The position numbers and the translations under genes are program-made. Of a DNA stretch of 64,000 nt, positions 46,422-55,719 are shown piece after piece (within the stretch, counting starts at the first letter, position 1; every line of letters starts with the position of its first letter). This stretch comes from CAZLPZ01 sp964607245. Its GTDB lineage: Bacteria > Pseudomonadota > Alphaproteobacteria > Micavibrionales > Micavibrionaceae. The notes beneath the pieces are model-generated. The model was not told where the DNA came from. It saw nothing but the letters and a program-made list of their open reading frames with translations, and made no database searches. Location: positions 1 through 64,000 of the forward strand of contig CAZSIB010000007.1 in assembly GCA_964607245.1 (NCBI GenBank). Reading direction: 5' to 3'.

Positions 46422-47141
46422 TTAATTATTGAGGGAATAACTTGCCCCGATGGTGGGGTTCACGTATTGCTGAATATACTGCTGATATTCGCGGTAGAGT
46501 AAGGCGTTGCCCGTTTTGGGAACATGCACAACGTCATACGGAGCCAGCCGCACATCATAGCGCATGGGATCGCCGCCTTGAGTTGCAGCATCATAATTCG
46601 CAAGGAATGCGTGGCTTTCGTTGCTGAGACCCCGCCGAATAATCAATATTTTATCGGGCGTGCCGGAATTGCGGATTCCTCCCGCTCGGGCGATGATCTG
46701 GGTGAGTGTTGGGGCCTGGCCAACGGTGATGAATTCGCCGGGGGTCACAACCTCGCCGCTCACATAAACGCGGATGGGGGCAAAAGATTTGACAACCGTG
46801 GTCATGCGCGGATCGCGGAGTTCAGATTTATACGCGTCATGTAAATCGGCGTTCACCTGGTCAACTGTACGGTTATAAGCCGCGATATTCTGCGCAAGCT
46901 TGGTTGAAATCATCCCGTCCGGGCGGATTGTCACGGTTTCATCAAGTTCAGGGTTCATGTAAAACTTGATGTCCAGAACATCGCCGATTTGCAGGCGATA
47001 ATCCGGGAGGCCTTGGGCTGCTGGCATTTCAGGCGTTGTTCCCGTGGGGGCCAGCGGAATTGCGCCATAATTTGGTCCTGCGCAGGCCGCAAGGCCGCAC
47101 AGCGCCAAACACGTGAGGATCGACCGCATCCGGAACAACAT
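46422..47141 (-). CDS. Polysaccharide export lipoprotein (Wza/ExoF-like)
   Basis: The protein of about 239 residues has a lipobox LAAC (C20) and a Poly_export domain (DYRLQIGDVLDIKFY, then VTIRPDGMIS). A SLBB-like domain follows (IRVYVSGEVVTPGEF). It would form or gate the outer-membrane channel. It is shorter than E. coli Wza and has one SLBB region. Starts at 47150 (TTG), 47141 and 47129 are all possible; none has a good ribosome site. Confidence 0.9.
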   Translation of the reverse strand: MLFRMRSILTCLALCGLAACAGPNYGAIPLAPTGTTPEMPAAQGLPDYRLQIGDVLDIKFYMNPELDETVTIRPDGMISTKLAQNIAAYNRTVDQVNADLHDAYKSELRDPRMTTVVKSFAPIRVYVSGEVVTPGEFITVGQAPTLTQIIARAGGIRNSGTPDKILIIRRGLSNESHAFLANYDAATQGGDPMRYDVRLAPYDVVHVPKTGNALLYREYQQYIQQYVNPTIGASYSLNN

Positions 47142-47241
47142 CTCTTTCAAACGCCCTCTGGCACAAATAAAACAAGCGATAGGTCCGTATCATGACAAAA
47201 ATGGCCATGAAATCAACAAAAATCGTGATAGGTAAATAAGT

Positions 47242-47270
47242 TTGAGTTTTGGCAGTATTTTGGCTATAAA
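47242..47270 (+). promoter_or_regulatory. Promoter of the phosphomannomutase gene
   Basis: TTGAGT, 17 bases, TATAAA. It lies 34 bases upstream of the start codon, which is preceded by AAAAGGAAA. Confidence 0.5.
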
Positions 47271-47303
47271 CTCATACGGATTTTTAAAAAGGAAACCCCC
47301 GCG

Positions 47304-48818
47304 ATGGCTTCTGTACCCACTCAAAAATTAACAGCAAACACCGAAGAATTTGAACGTGGGGTCATGATTGACCCGTTTGGGTTCCGCGAATATGACGCGC
47401 GCTGGCTTTATCCAGAACAGATTAACAAGCGCGGAGTGATTGAACTGGGGCGCGCGATTGGAACGATGGTGCATGCCCGCGGTCTTTCGCCGCAAAGAAT
47501 TGTCGTAGGGCATGATTATAGGTCCTATTCCGCGGATATTAAACATGCGCTCGCGATCGGGTTGATGTCGTCAGGGTGTCAGGTTGTCGATATTGGCCTC
47601 GCCTTGTCGCCGGTCGCCTATTTTGCGCAATTTGCGCTCGACTGCCCGGCAGTCGCGATGGTGACAGCCAGCCACAATGACAATGGATGGACGGGCATAA
47701 AAATGGGAGTCAATCGTCCCATGACCTTTGGGCCAGATGACATTGCAGAACTAAAAGATATCGCGCTCAATAGTAAGGGTGTGGATCGTCCCGGTGGATC
47801 CTATACATATGTACCAGATTTAAAAACGCGGTATATGGCGGATTTAACCAAAGACGGGCCGCTGACCCGAAAATTAAAAGTGGTTGTCGCCTGCGGGAAT
47901 GGCACGGCCGGTGCCTATGCCCCGGACGTTTTGCGGACGATGGGATGCGATGTTGTGGAACTGGATTGCACGCTCGATTACACATTCCCCCGCTATAACC
48001 CCAATCCTGAAGATATGGCGATGTTGCATACGCTGGCGGATCAGGTGCGCGCGGCGGGCGCGGATATCGGCTTTGCCTTTGATGGTGATGGCGACCGATG
48101 CGGCGTTGTGGATCATACTGGGGCCGAAATTTTCGCCGATAAGATCGGTGTCTTACTGGCCCGTGATTTCGCAACGCAATACAAGAACCCGACCTTTGTC
48201 GTCGATGTGAAATCAACGGGGCTTTATCATACCGACCCCGTTTTAAAGGAACGCGGGGTTAAGGCCGATTACTGGAAGACTGGCCATTCTTATATCAAGC
48301 GGCGCGTCAATGAAATCCGTGCGCTCGCTGGCTTTGAAAAAAGCGGTCACTTCTTTTTTAACGCGCCGATTGGCCGCGGCTATGATGACGCGTTGCTGTC
48401 TGCAATTTCTGTCTGCCGGATGCTGGATCGTCATCCAGCCCAGACATTGGCCCAGATGAAAGACAGTTTGCCCGTCACATGGCTATCTCCCACTATGTCG
48501 CCCTTTTGCCCCGAAGATAAGAAATACAAAATTGTGGATGACGTCACTGCGATGATCCGCGGGATGCACGAAAAACAAGAAAAAATCTTGGGTCAACATA
48601 TCGTCGATATCATCACCGTGAATGGCGTTCGCTTTACCCTCGCCGATGGAACATGGGGCCTTTTGCGGGCGTCTAGTAACAAACCCGGATTGATTATTGT
48701 CGTTGAAAGCCCTATCTCAGAAAATCTGATGCACGATATGTTCGAATTCATCGACGGCATTTTACAAAAATGCCCAGATGTCGGACAATATGATCAAAAA
48801 TTGAAACGCGCCGCGTAA
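47304..48818 (+). CDS. Phosphomannomutase/phosphoglucomutase (ManB/AlgC family)
   Basis: The 504-residue alpha-D-phosphohexomutase has the phosphoserine loop TASHNDNGW, the Mg loop FDGDGDRCG and the sugar loop FEKSGHFFFN (EKSG). The product, glucose 1-phosphate or mannose 1-phosphate, would feed GalU or GDP-mannose synthesis. It has its own promoter and is followed by the DUF502 gene after 22 bases. Confidence 0.93.
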   Translation: MASVPTQKLTANTEEFERGVMIDPFGFREYDARWLYPEQINKRGVIELGRAIGTMVHARGLSPQRIVVGHDYRSYSADIKHALAIGLMSSGCQVVDIGLALSPVAYFAQFALDCPAVAMVTASHNDNGWTGIKMGVNRPMTFGPDDIAELKDIALNSKGVDRPGGSYTYVPDLKTRYMADLTKDGPLTRKLKVVVACGNGTAGAYAPDVLRTMGCDVVELDCTLDYTFPRYNPNPEDMAMLHTLADQVRAAGADIGFAFDGDGDRCGVVDHTGAEIFADKIGVLLARDFATQYKNPTFVVDVKSTGLYHTDPVLKERGVKADYWKTGHSYIKRRVNEIRALAGFEKSGHFFFNAPIGRGYDDALLSAISVCRMLDRHPAQTLAQMKDSLPVTWLSPTMSPFCPEDKKYKIVDDVTAMIRGMHEKQEKILGQHIVDIITVNGVRFTLADGTWGLLRASSNKPGLIIVVESPISENLMHDMFEFIDGILQKCPDVGQYDQKLKRAA

Positions 48819-48840
48819 AAACGATTTTGGAGTATGTCTG

Positions 48841-49518
48841 ATGGATACGAAACCGCTTCCCCCACATGATGGATCTGTGCCGCATCGATCCGGGTGGATG
48901 GCGCGCTTGCGCAATTATTTCTTGACAGGGATTTTGGTCTCGGCGCCGATTGTCCTCACCATCTATGTGACCTTGCTGTTCTTGAATTTTGTGGATTCCC
49001 GCGTCGCGCGGTTGTTACCGGATGGATTGTATCCGGAGGATGGGATCCCCGGCTTTGGCTTGATCGTGGGCGTGTCCTTTTTCATCCTTGTGGGCTGGTT
49101 TGCCAAGAACTTTATGGGGCGACTGGTCATCCAAATTTCGGAATCTGTTGTTGAACGGATGCCAATTGTGCGCACGATCTACAGCGCGTTTAAACAAATG
49201 TTCGAAATGGTGATGGGGCAACAAGCTCAGGCTTTTCGGGAGGCGGTACTTGTTGAATTTCCAAAGGAAAATTCCTGGGCGCTGGGGTTCGTGACGGGGA
49301 CAACGCAAGGCGAAATTCAAAACAGAACCCATGATACGGTGATTAACGTGTTTGTCCCGACGACCCCCAACCCGACATCTGGTTTTCTTATTTTTGTTCC
49401 TGAAGGTAAATTGATCCGTTTGGATATGCCCGTCGATGACGCGTTAAAGATGGTGATTTCGGGCGGAATTATTACGCCGCCAGATCGTCGGCACACAAAA
49501 CTGGTGACGATGCCGTAA
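48841..49518 (+). CDS. DUF502 family membrane protein
   Basis: The 225-residue protein has two membrane segments: NYFLTGILVSAPIVLTIYVT at about 25–45 and a second at about 73–93. It then has PIVRTIYSAFKQ and PNPTSGFLIFVP, which are typical DUF502 landmarks. Function is unknown in general. It is co-directional with the mutase and convergent with recG, with only three bases between stops. Confidence 0.9.
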   Translation: MDTKPLPPHDGSVPHRSGWMARLRNYFLTGILVSAPIVLTIYVTLLFLNFVDSRVARLLPDGLYPEDGIPGFGLIVGVSFFILVGWFAKNFMGRLVIQISESVVERMPIVRTIYSAFKQMFEMVMGQQAQAFREAVLVEFPKENSWALGFVTGTTQGEIQNRTHDTVINVFVPTTPNPTSGFLIFVPEGKLIRLDMPVDDALKMVISGGIITPPDRRHTKLVTMP

Positions 49519-49521
49519 GGT

Positions 49522-51636
49522 TTATCCCGCCTGTAATAATTTAATCGCCTGATCACGTTCGAACAAATAAAGTAAATGCCGTAACGCTTGCCCACGCGGG
49601 GTCTGAAGTTTGGGGTCTTTATCGATGATCAGGCGCGCGTCATCTCGCGCCATATCCAGAAGGGTGCTATGCTGCGCCAGATCCGCCAAACGCCCCTCGA
49701 GAAGGCCGCTTTGCTGGGTGCCCAGAATATCACCCGGACCGCGTAAGGTCAGATCTTTTTCTGCGATCAAAAATCCATCTTCTGTGTCGCGCATGATTTT
49801 TAAACGTTCTTGTGCGACCTTGCCGCAATCAGGATGGTACAGCAGAAAACAATATGATTTTTCGTGCCCGCGTCCCACGCGTCCCCGTAATTGATGCAGT
49901 TGAGAAAGCCCAAATCGTTCGGCATGTTCAATCACCATACAGGTCGCATTGGGGACATTCACCCCCACCTCAATCACCGTTGTCGCGACCAGGATATGAA
50001 TTTGACCGCTTGCAAAACGCCGCATCACATCGTCTTTTTCCGATGATTTCATTCGGCCATGGATTAACCCGACGACACCCGGCCCAAAGCGATTTTTCAA
50101 CATCTCGTATCGATCTGTCGCCGCCGTCAGGTCCAGCATTTCCGATTCCTCGACCAGGGGGCAGACCCAATACACCTGTGTTCCGCTTGTGATTTGTTTT
50201 GCAAGTCCCTCGATGAGTTCGGGGTAGCGGAGCAGGGGGATGAGACGCGTATCGACCGTCTGGCGCCCCGGCGGCTTTTCGTTAATGGCCGATAAGTCCA
50301 AATCGCCAAAAGCAGTGAGGGCTAATGTGCGCGGAATCGGCGTTGCCGTCATGACCAGCATATCCGGCGCGATCCCTTTGCGCGTCAAGGTAAAACGTTG
50401 GTGCACGCCAAACCGATGTTGTTCATCAATCACCACCATGCCCAAATCATGAAAATCGACGGTATCCTGGAATAGTGCATGCGTACCGATGATGATTTTA
50501 GCCGACCCATCTTGAATGCGGCTCAGGATTTTTTCGCGTTCGGGCCCCTTGTGCCGGCCTGTTAACACCTCAACACCGATTCCCATTTTTGAAAAAAGGT
50601 CGCGGAAGGTGGCGGCGTGTTGCTGAGCCAGAATTTCTGTGGGCACCATAATCGCTGCCTGGACCCCTGAGGCAACGGCATTGAGCATGGCGAGCGCCGC
50701 GACAATCGTTTTTCCCGATCCCACATCGCCCTGAAGCAAACGCATCATCCGCGTGGGTGCCGCCATGTCGGCGTCAATATCATCAAGGGCCCGGCGCTGT
50801 GCACTGGTCAAACGAAAGGGTAACAGCGCCAGAAATTTTTCTCGGATCGCGGCTTGTAACGGGAAGGCCCGACCCTTGAGGCCACGTTCGCGTTCTCGCA
50901 TCAAATAAAGGGCAAGTTGCCCGGCCAGAAGTTCATCATAGGCCAGACGCCGCCGATGAGTGGATTGGGGCGAAAGGTCTTCTGGGCCGGTCAGGTGGTG
51001 TAACCGTGAAAGCGCATCCGAAAACCGGGGCCATTTTTCCCGGGCCAGTAATGCCTCGTCCTGCCATTCGGACAAGATAGGCACGGTTTTTAACGCGGCC
51101 GCCGTAAATTTGCCGATCATCCGGTTGGTAATGCCAGCGGTTAAAGGGTAAACCGATTCAAACGGATGCGCCTCAACAGAATCGGTCAGTTTTTCGGGAT
51201 GCGCCATTTGCCATTTCCCCGCAAAACGTTCGAGCTTGCCGCAGACCGTGACCGATCCATTCACCGGATATTGGGTTTCAAGATAATTCCCGCGGACGTT
51301 AAAGAACACCAGATCGACATACCCCACCCCGTCACCTGCGATAATTTTATAGGGCAGATTGGACCGTTTATTCGGCCGGTGTTCGATAATATCGACCGTG
51401 ATCGTCGCAATCCGACCTTCTATCGCGTGGTGCAAATCGGGCCGATAGGTATGGTCAATCACATCGATCGGGGCGTGAAAAAGCAAATCAACCACGCGCC
51501 CGCCGTGTAAATGTTTCGTAAGCAGCCCCGATAATTTCTCGCCCACACCCGGCAGGGTCGCAAGCGGCCGAAACAGCGGGTCCAGCGCAAACGGACGGGC
51601 AGGAGCGCCGGAAACAGGGGGATGGAAGTTCGTCAT
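49522..51636 (-). CDS. recG: ATP-dependent DNA helicase RecG
   Basis: RecG remodels stalled forks and Holliday junctions. The 704-residue protein has an N-terminal wedge/OB region, Walker A GDVGSGKT, DEQH (VIDEQHRFGVHQR), the TATPIPRTLAL motif and the C-terminal QLRGRVGRG. All helicase motifs are intact. I start at MTNFHPPVS (51636), leaving 20 bases to the divergent sdhE. Confidence 0.96.
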   Translation of the reverse strand: MTNFHPPVSGAPARPFALDPLFRPLATLPGVGEKLSGLLTKHLHGGRVVDLLFHAPIDVIDHTYRPDLHHAIEGRIATITVDIIEHRPNKRSNLPYKIIAGDGVGYVDLVFFNVRGNYLETQYPVNGSVTVCGKLERFAGKWQMAHPEKLTDSVEAHPFESVYPLTAGITNRMIGKFTAAALKTVPILSEWQDEALLAREKWPRFSDALSRLHHLTGPEDLSPQSTHRRRLAYDELLAGQLALYLMRERERGLKGRAFPLQAAIREKFLALLPFRLTSAQRRALDDIDADMAAPTRMMRLLQGDVGSGKTIVAALAMLNAVASGVQAAIMVPTEILAQQHAATFRDLFSKMGIGVEVLTGRHKGPEREKILSRIQDGSAKIIIGTHALFQDTVDFHDLGMVVIDEQHRFGVHQRFTLTRKGIAPDMLVMTATPIPRTLALTAFGDLDLSAINEKPPGRQTVDTRLIPLLRYPELIEGLAKQITSGTQVYWVCPLVEESEMLDLTAATDRYEMLKNRFGPGVVGLIHGRMKSSEKDDVMRRFASGQIHILVATTVIEVGVNVPNATCMVIEHAERFGLSQLHQLRGRVGRGHEKSYCFLLYHPDCGKVAQERLKIMRDTEDGFLIAEKDLTLRGPGDILGTQQSGLLEGRLADLAQHSTLLDMARDDARLIIDKDPKLQTPRGQALRHLLYLFERDQAIKLLQAG

Positions 51637-51656
51637 AAAGGGATTATAATCAGAAA

Positions 51657-51923
51657 ATGACAACCCTAACAGATCAGCAAAAACGCCTTATTTTCCGGTC
51701 GTGGCACCGCGGCACGCGCGAGATGGATATTCTCATGGGCAATTTTGCGGACCGGGTCGTGCCGGGCCTGACCCCCGCTCAAATCGATGAGTATGAACGC
51801 CTGCTGGATTGCCCGGACCCCGATCTCTATGATTGGTATACGGGAAAAGTGGCCGTGCCGGCGGATGCCGACACATCGGTCTTGCGGGCGTTTTTGGGCT
51901 TTCGCCTGGCGGCGGCGGGTTAA
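51657..51923 (+). CDS. sdhE: Succinate dehydrogenase assembly factor (SdhE/SDHAF2 family)
   Basis: The 88-residue protein has the family motif RGTREMDILMG near residue 19, which includes the RG needed for covalent flavinylation of SdhA. The length is typical. The pairing of recG divergent from sdhE is common in alphaproteobacteria. No sdh genes are in this window. Confidence 0.93.
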   Translation: MTTLTDQQKRLIFRSWHRGTREMDILMGNFADRVVPGLTPAQIDEYERLLDCPDPDLYDWYTGKVAVPADADTSVLRAFLGFRLAAAG

Positions 51924-51950
51924 GAAAGAGGTTCTCGATAAAACCTAGAG

Positions 51951-52193
51951 CTATATATCAAACTCTCTCACAGGGCGGACGCGCGATTTTAGGTAATCGT
52001 TGCTAAGATAATCATCTTCACGAGCAAGTTTGAGGGCACCAATACCTCGCATAGCATCACGTTCAAACATAGTCGCTTCGCGGAAAGCTCCAGCGGCATG
52101 CCCTAAAATAGGCTTGTTCCTAAGGGTATATCCGATATCCTTTCGGTCGCCACAAAGATCATGCGGCAAAGCAGCAAGGGCTTTCCCGGTCAT
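51951..52193 (-). CDS. Hypothetical protein or gene remnant
   Basis: An 80-residue reading frame of plausible protein composition begins MTGKALAALPHDLCG. The frame stays open about 40 bases upstream without a good start codon, and no ribosome site precedes the ATG. It may be the 3' end of a damaged gene. Its codon use (CTT, GCT, AGG) differs from gltA next to it. I recognise no family. Confidence 0.4.
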   Translation of the reverse strand: MTGKALAALPHDLCGDRKDIGYTLRNKPILGHAAGAFREATMFERDAMRGIGALKLAREDDYLSNDYLKSRVRPVREFDI

Positions 52194-52248
52194 TACAGAG
52201 ATACCCGCGTAGATCGCTTTCGATGGGGTTACAACTCCCCCACCTTAA

Positions 52249-52270
52249 CCCTCCCCCTCTCGCGGGAGGG
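52249..52270. repeat. REP-like palindromic element
   Basis: CCCTCC-CCCTCTCGCG-GGAGGG is a short GC-rich inverted repeat in the gap after gltA, embedded in CTTAACCCTCCCCCTC. This style of intergenic palindrome is often dispersed in bacterial genomes. Only one copy is in this window, so the repeat nature is inference. Confidence 0.35.
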
Positions 52271-52284
52271 AGAGACTTTTTACC

Positions 52285-53613
52285 CTATCTCTTCCCCAAT
52301 TCCACATAGGGCCGTTCGGCGGCGCCGGTGTATACTTGGCGCGGGCGGGCGATGCGGTTTGCGGGTTCTTCCATCATTTCTTTCCACTGGGAAATCCATC
52401 CGGCCACGCGCGAGACAGCGAACAGCACCGTAAACATGGAGGTCGGGAATCCCATGGCTTTCAAAATAATCCCGGAATAAAAATCGACGTTCGGGTACAG
52501 TTTGCGCGAGACGAAATAATCATCCTCAAGCGCGATGCGTTCCAGTTCCATCGCCATATCCAGCATCGGGTCCTTGATCCCCAGTTCACCCAAAACCTGG
52601 TGGCAGGTTTCGCGCATCACCTTGGCTCGCGGGTCAAAGTTTTTGTATACGCGGTGGCCAAAGCCCATGAGGCGCACGCCCGGTTCCTTGTTTTTCACGC
52701 GGGCGATGAAATCCGGAATTTTATCTTTGGATCCGATGTCAGCAAGCATTTCCAGCACTTCCTGATTGGCGCCGCCATGCGCGGGCCCCCAGAGTGACGC
52801 AATCCCCGCGGCAATACAGGCAAAGGGGTTCGCCTGGGATGACCCGGCAATCCGCACCGTCGATGTGGACGCGTTTTGTTCGTGGTCCGCGTGCAGAATT
52901 AAAATGCGGTCCATCGCCTTGACGAGGGTGGGCGATGCCTTGTACGGCTCGACCGGCAGGGCAAAGCACATGTGCAGAAAGTTTTCGGCAAAGCTTAAAT
53001 GGTTTTGTGGATATTGAAACGGTTGGCCGCTGGAATACCGGAATGCCATCGCGGCGAGGGTTGGCATTTTGGCGATCAATCGATGCGCGGAAATTTCACG
53101 CTGGCGCGGATCGTGAATGTTCAAACTGTCATGATAGAACGCCGCCATCGCGCCCACCAACCCGCACATGACGGCCATGGGGTGGGCATCGCGGCGGAAC
53201 CCGCGCAAGAAAAACTGCATCTGTTCATGCACCATGGTGTGATGCGTGATGGTATAGGTGAAGTCCTTGGATTGTTCGGCGTTCGGCAGATCGCCGTATA
53301 AAAGCAAATAGGCCGTTTCAAGAAATGTGCTTTTTTGGGCCAGATCCTCGATCCGATATCCACGGTGCAATAAAATCCCGTTATCACCGTCAATATAGGT
53401 GATGCGGGATTTGCATGATGCCGTTGCACTGAATGACGGGTCCAGGGTAAACACCCCCGCCTGTTCATACAGCTTACGGATATCCAGTGTATCCGGCCCC
53501 ATCGTGCCCGATACGACCGGAAGGTCATAGGTCGCGCCGGTTTCGGGATTGGTCAGTTTATACACGCGTTCCGATGTGGGTGCAGCCACAGGTTGTGCAG
53601 GAGGAGGGGTCAT
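52285..53613 (-). CDS. gltA: Citrate synthase
   Basis: GltA condenses acetyl-CoA and oxaloacetate. The 442-residue type II enzyme has catalytic residues in HADHEQNAST, GPAHGGANQ and GFGHRVYKN, and an N-terminal beta domain (YIDGDNGILLHRGY). Hexameric type II enzymes are usually NADH-regulated. It lies upstream-divergent from a small operon of unknown genes. Confidence 0.97.
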   Translation of the reverse strand: MTPPPAQPVAAPTSERVYKLTNPETGATYDLPVVSGTMGPDTLDIRKLYEQAGVFTLDPSFSATASCKSRITYIDGDNGILLHRGYRIEDLAQKSTFLETAYLLLYGDLPNAEQSKDFTYTITHHTMVHEQMQFFLRGFRRDAHPMAVMCGLVGAMAAFYHDSLNIHDPRQREISAHRLIAKMPTLAAMAFRYSSGQPFQYPQNHLSFAENFLHMCFALPVEPYKASPTLVKAMDRILILHADHEQNASTSTVRIAGSSQANPFACIAAGIASLWGPAHGGANQEVLEMLADIGSKDKIPDFIARVKNKEPGVRLMGFGHRVYKNFDPRAKVMRETCHQVLGELGIKDPMLDMAMELERIALEDDYFVSRKLYPNVDFYSGIILKAMGFPTSMFTVLFAVSRVAGWISQWKEMMEEPANRIARPRQVYTGAAERPYVELGKR

Positions 53614-53722
53614 GATGGAATTTCCTTGGGTCGGGGATGAAGGTGAGAGGCGTCAAGGGTATGATGCCTGATCCTTGGTTGCTGGATGGTTAATGGGGGA
53701 TCTGGGCTTATATTCCTTTTAT

Positions 53723-53735
53723 AACAATAATTGTT
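53723..53735. promoter_or_regulatory. AACAAT-A-ATTGTT palindrome upstream of an unknown operon
   Basis: A perfect inverted repeat overlaps a TTGACG that could be the -35 box of the operon starting at 53800. Its place fits a repressor site, but no regulator is identified. Confidence 0.3.
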
Positions 53736-53799
53736 GACGTAAATATCGTGGGTTGGTACGGTGCGCCGATATTACAAAACGTAAACGGGAGTATTTGGA

Positions 53800-54363
53800 A
53801 TGCAACCCAAAGAATTATCAGGATCATTTCGTACCGTTTCTCAAGAGCCATTTCATTTGGAGCGCTATCTGGTCTGGCCGCGCGCGCTTGGGAAACTTCT
53901 AACGGAAGATCTTTGCCACGATTTTGGCTCACCGCTCTATCGGTTACGGGTGCGCATGGGCGCGTTCACAATTTGCGATACCTTGCCCGAATTAAATGAA
54001 CGCATGCGGGCGGCGGTTCAAACACCGGGGGTTGTGCGCGTTATTGTTGATTGCGCAACGCGTGATGTCCGCGCGGCCCTGCAAGTTGGGGGGGCAGTTT
54101 TTGAAGAAGCGGATAAACGGTTGTATTTACATGAAAATGATTATTTTCCCTTGGATGTTATCGCGATGCTACAAGTTCCTGAGCGCTCGATCCTCAGGTT
54201 ATACAACCAACCCAAGGATTCGCGGAAATATCCGGCGGGTCTGTCCATGGGCGGCAAGATGTTAACGGCACAAGAACGAAAAGCGTATTGGGCGGCATGT
54301 CGGAAAGAGAAAGAGATGGTGGATCAATCGAATCTTGAAAATCCTCTTCTTGGGTTTGAGTAA
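53800..54363 (+). CDS. Hypothetical protein, first gene of a three-gene operon
   Basis: The 187-residue protein has no signal peptide and no family that I recognise. It contains a conserved-looking core (CDTLPELNERM, VIVDCATRDVRAAL, RLYLHENDYFPLDV). The C-terminus is charged and helical. GGGAG lies eight bases before the ATG. The next gene begins 22 bases downstream. Confidence 0.7.
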   Translation: MQPKELSGSFRTVSQEPFHLERYLVWPRALGKLLTEDLCHDFGSPLYRLRVRMGAFTICDTLPELNERMRAAVQTPGVVRVIVDCATRDVRAALQVGGAVFEEADKRLYLHENDYFPLDVIAMLQVPERSILRLYNQPKDSRKYPAGLSMGGKMLTAQERKAYWAACRKEKEMVDQSNLENPLLGFE

Positions 54364-54384
54364 GAATCGGAAAGGTGACTAAAA

Positions 54385-54699
54385 ATGCCAGCAACACGTC
54401 TTCACGCCAATCACGCGCTCAAAATACTGTTACGCAATCATTTCCAAATTGTCGCGCGGGAATCCGATGCGCACTCTGTTCCTTTGGTCGGAAGCGATTG
54501 GTTTTTAAAACATATCGGAAAAAATTTGGCCCCCGGGCAAGAACCGTTAACCCGGAAATTTGCTCAAGAAGGGGTGGCTGTTTTTCTGGTGCGGCCTTCT
54601 GGTGAAGAGACAGTCGGGATATATCTCCAAACAGATGGATTTTTATCAGCCTCGACGACGCGTATGCTCAAGGGAAAAACAGGTCTAACATTTCGATAA
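54385..54699 (+). CDS. Hypothetical protein, paralogue of the next gene
   Basis: The 104-residue protein shares FQI, YLQTDG and a C-terminal LKGKTGLTF with the product of the next gene (YLQTGG, LKERTGLNF). The two are tandem duplicates of an unknown family. The strand order FLVRPSGEETVGIYLQ suggests a small alpha/beta fold. AAAGGTG precedes the ATG. Confidence 0.7.
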   Translation: MPATRLHANHALKILLRNHFQIVARESDAHSVPLVGSDWFLKHIGKNLAPGQEPLTRKFAQEGVAVFLVRPSGEETVGIYLQTDGFLSASTTRMLKGKTGLTFR

Positions 54700-54712
54700 G
54701 CAGGAGAGAAAA

Positions 54713-55057
54713 ATGGTGAACAAAAAAATCAAAAAAACACAGATGAAAGCTGCGGATGTTTTTCGCTGTATGGTCGAGAATGGTTTTCAAATCATGTCAA
54801 CGGATTCACTTCCGGGGCGGTCTAATGTAAAAAGGGTTCCGCACCTTCGTGTATCAAGGTCCTTCCGGCATGCGATGACAGATACCTGTGGTCCAGAAAT
54901 TCAGGCGCAGTTACCCGCGATGCACGGGAAATCCGTTGTTTTGGCGGGTCCGAATCCTCAGACGAAGCAAACCGTTCGTGTTTATCTTCAAACGGGTGGG
55001 GTGATGACGGAAACTGCACTTCAAGCGCTTAAAGAGCGTACCGGCCTCAATTTCTAA
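54713..55057 (+). CDS. Hypothetical protein, paralogue of the previous gene
   Basis: The 114-residue protein has a basic N-terminal extension (MVNKKIKKTQMK) and then the shared domain. AGGAGA precedes the ATG by five bases. The gap of 13 bases to the previous gene shows one operon. Function unknown. Confidence 0.7.
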   Translation: MVNKKIKKTQMKAADVFRCMVENGFQIMSTDSLPGRSNVKRVPHLRVSRSFRHAMTDTCGPEIQAQLPAMHGKSVVLAGPNPQTKQTVRVYLQTGGVMTETALQALKERTGLNF

Positions 55058-55199
55058 AAAACGCATCTATTCCTATAAAAATAGATAAAAAGTGAATAAA
55101 AATGCTGCGGATGCTAACGTGGCTTTAATCGCGCTGGGATTAAACTAGTATGATTAAGGACGATTGTCGGGGGTGTTTTGAAAAGGAGACACCCATTCT

Positions 55200-55709
55200 A
55201 TGAAAAAAATCATCATGATTGTGGGAGCGGTAACGATTCTGGCGGGCGGGGGCGCCGGGGCGTATTTCGTCTTGATGAAAAAACCGGTTGAGGCGGCGGT
55301 ACCCGACGCGGGCGCGGGTGAAGACCACGCCAAGGCCGAGGAATCAAAAGATCACGGTGGCGGTCATGGTGAGGCAGGTGGCGATGAGAAGCCCGCGTTT
55401 GTCGAGATGGATCCGCTGGTTGTGCCCATCATGGACAATGACGGTATCGCCCAGGTGATTAGCATGGCGATCACGATTGAAGTTGAAAATGAAGGCGGCG
55501 CGCAAAAGGTGCGTGACCTGAAACCGCGTATCAAAGACGCGATGATTCAGAATATGTATGGCATGCTCAATCAACAAGCTGCGCTGAATAACGGCGTGAT
55601 TAAAGTGGACTATGTGAAGAAACGCTTGAACGACGTCACCGCAAAAGTCATGGGTGAGGGCGTGGTGAAAGATGTTCTGTTGCAAATGGTGCAACAAAAC
55701 CCAACATAG
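55200..55709 (+). CDS. fliL: FliL-like flagellar basal-body protein
   Basis: The 169-residue protein has a single N-terminal membrane segment (IIMIVGAVTILAGGGAGAYFVLM is interrupted only by small residues). A linker rich in D, H, G and E follows, then a periplasmic FliL-type domain (VEMDPLVVPIMDNDG, ISMAITIEV). FliL supports the stator at the flagellar motor. No other flagellar gene is near, so the assignment rests on the sequence alone. AAAAGGAGA lies 10 bases before the ATG. Confidence 0.75.
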   Translation: MKKIIMIVGAVTILAGGGAGAYFVLMKKPVEAAVPDAGAGEDHAKAEESKDHGGGHGEAGGDEKPAFVEMDPLVVPIMDNDGIAQVISMAITIEVENEGGAQKVRDLKPRIKDAMIQNMYGMLNQQAALNNGVIKVDYVKKRLNDVTAKVMGEGVVKDVLLQMVQQNPT

Positions 55710-55719
55710 ATTTTAAAAA

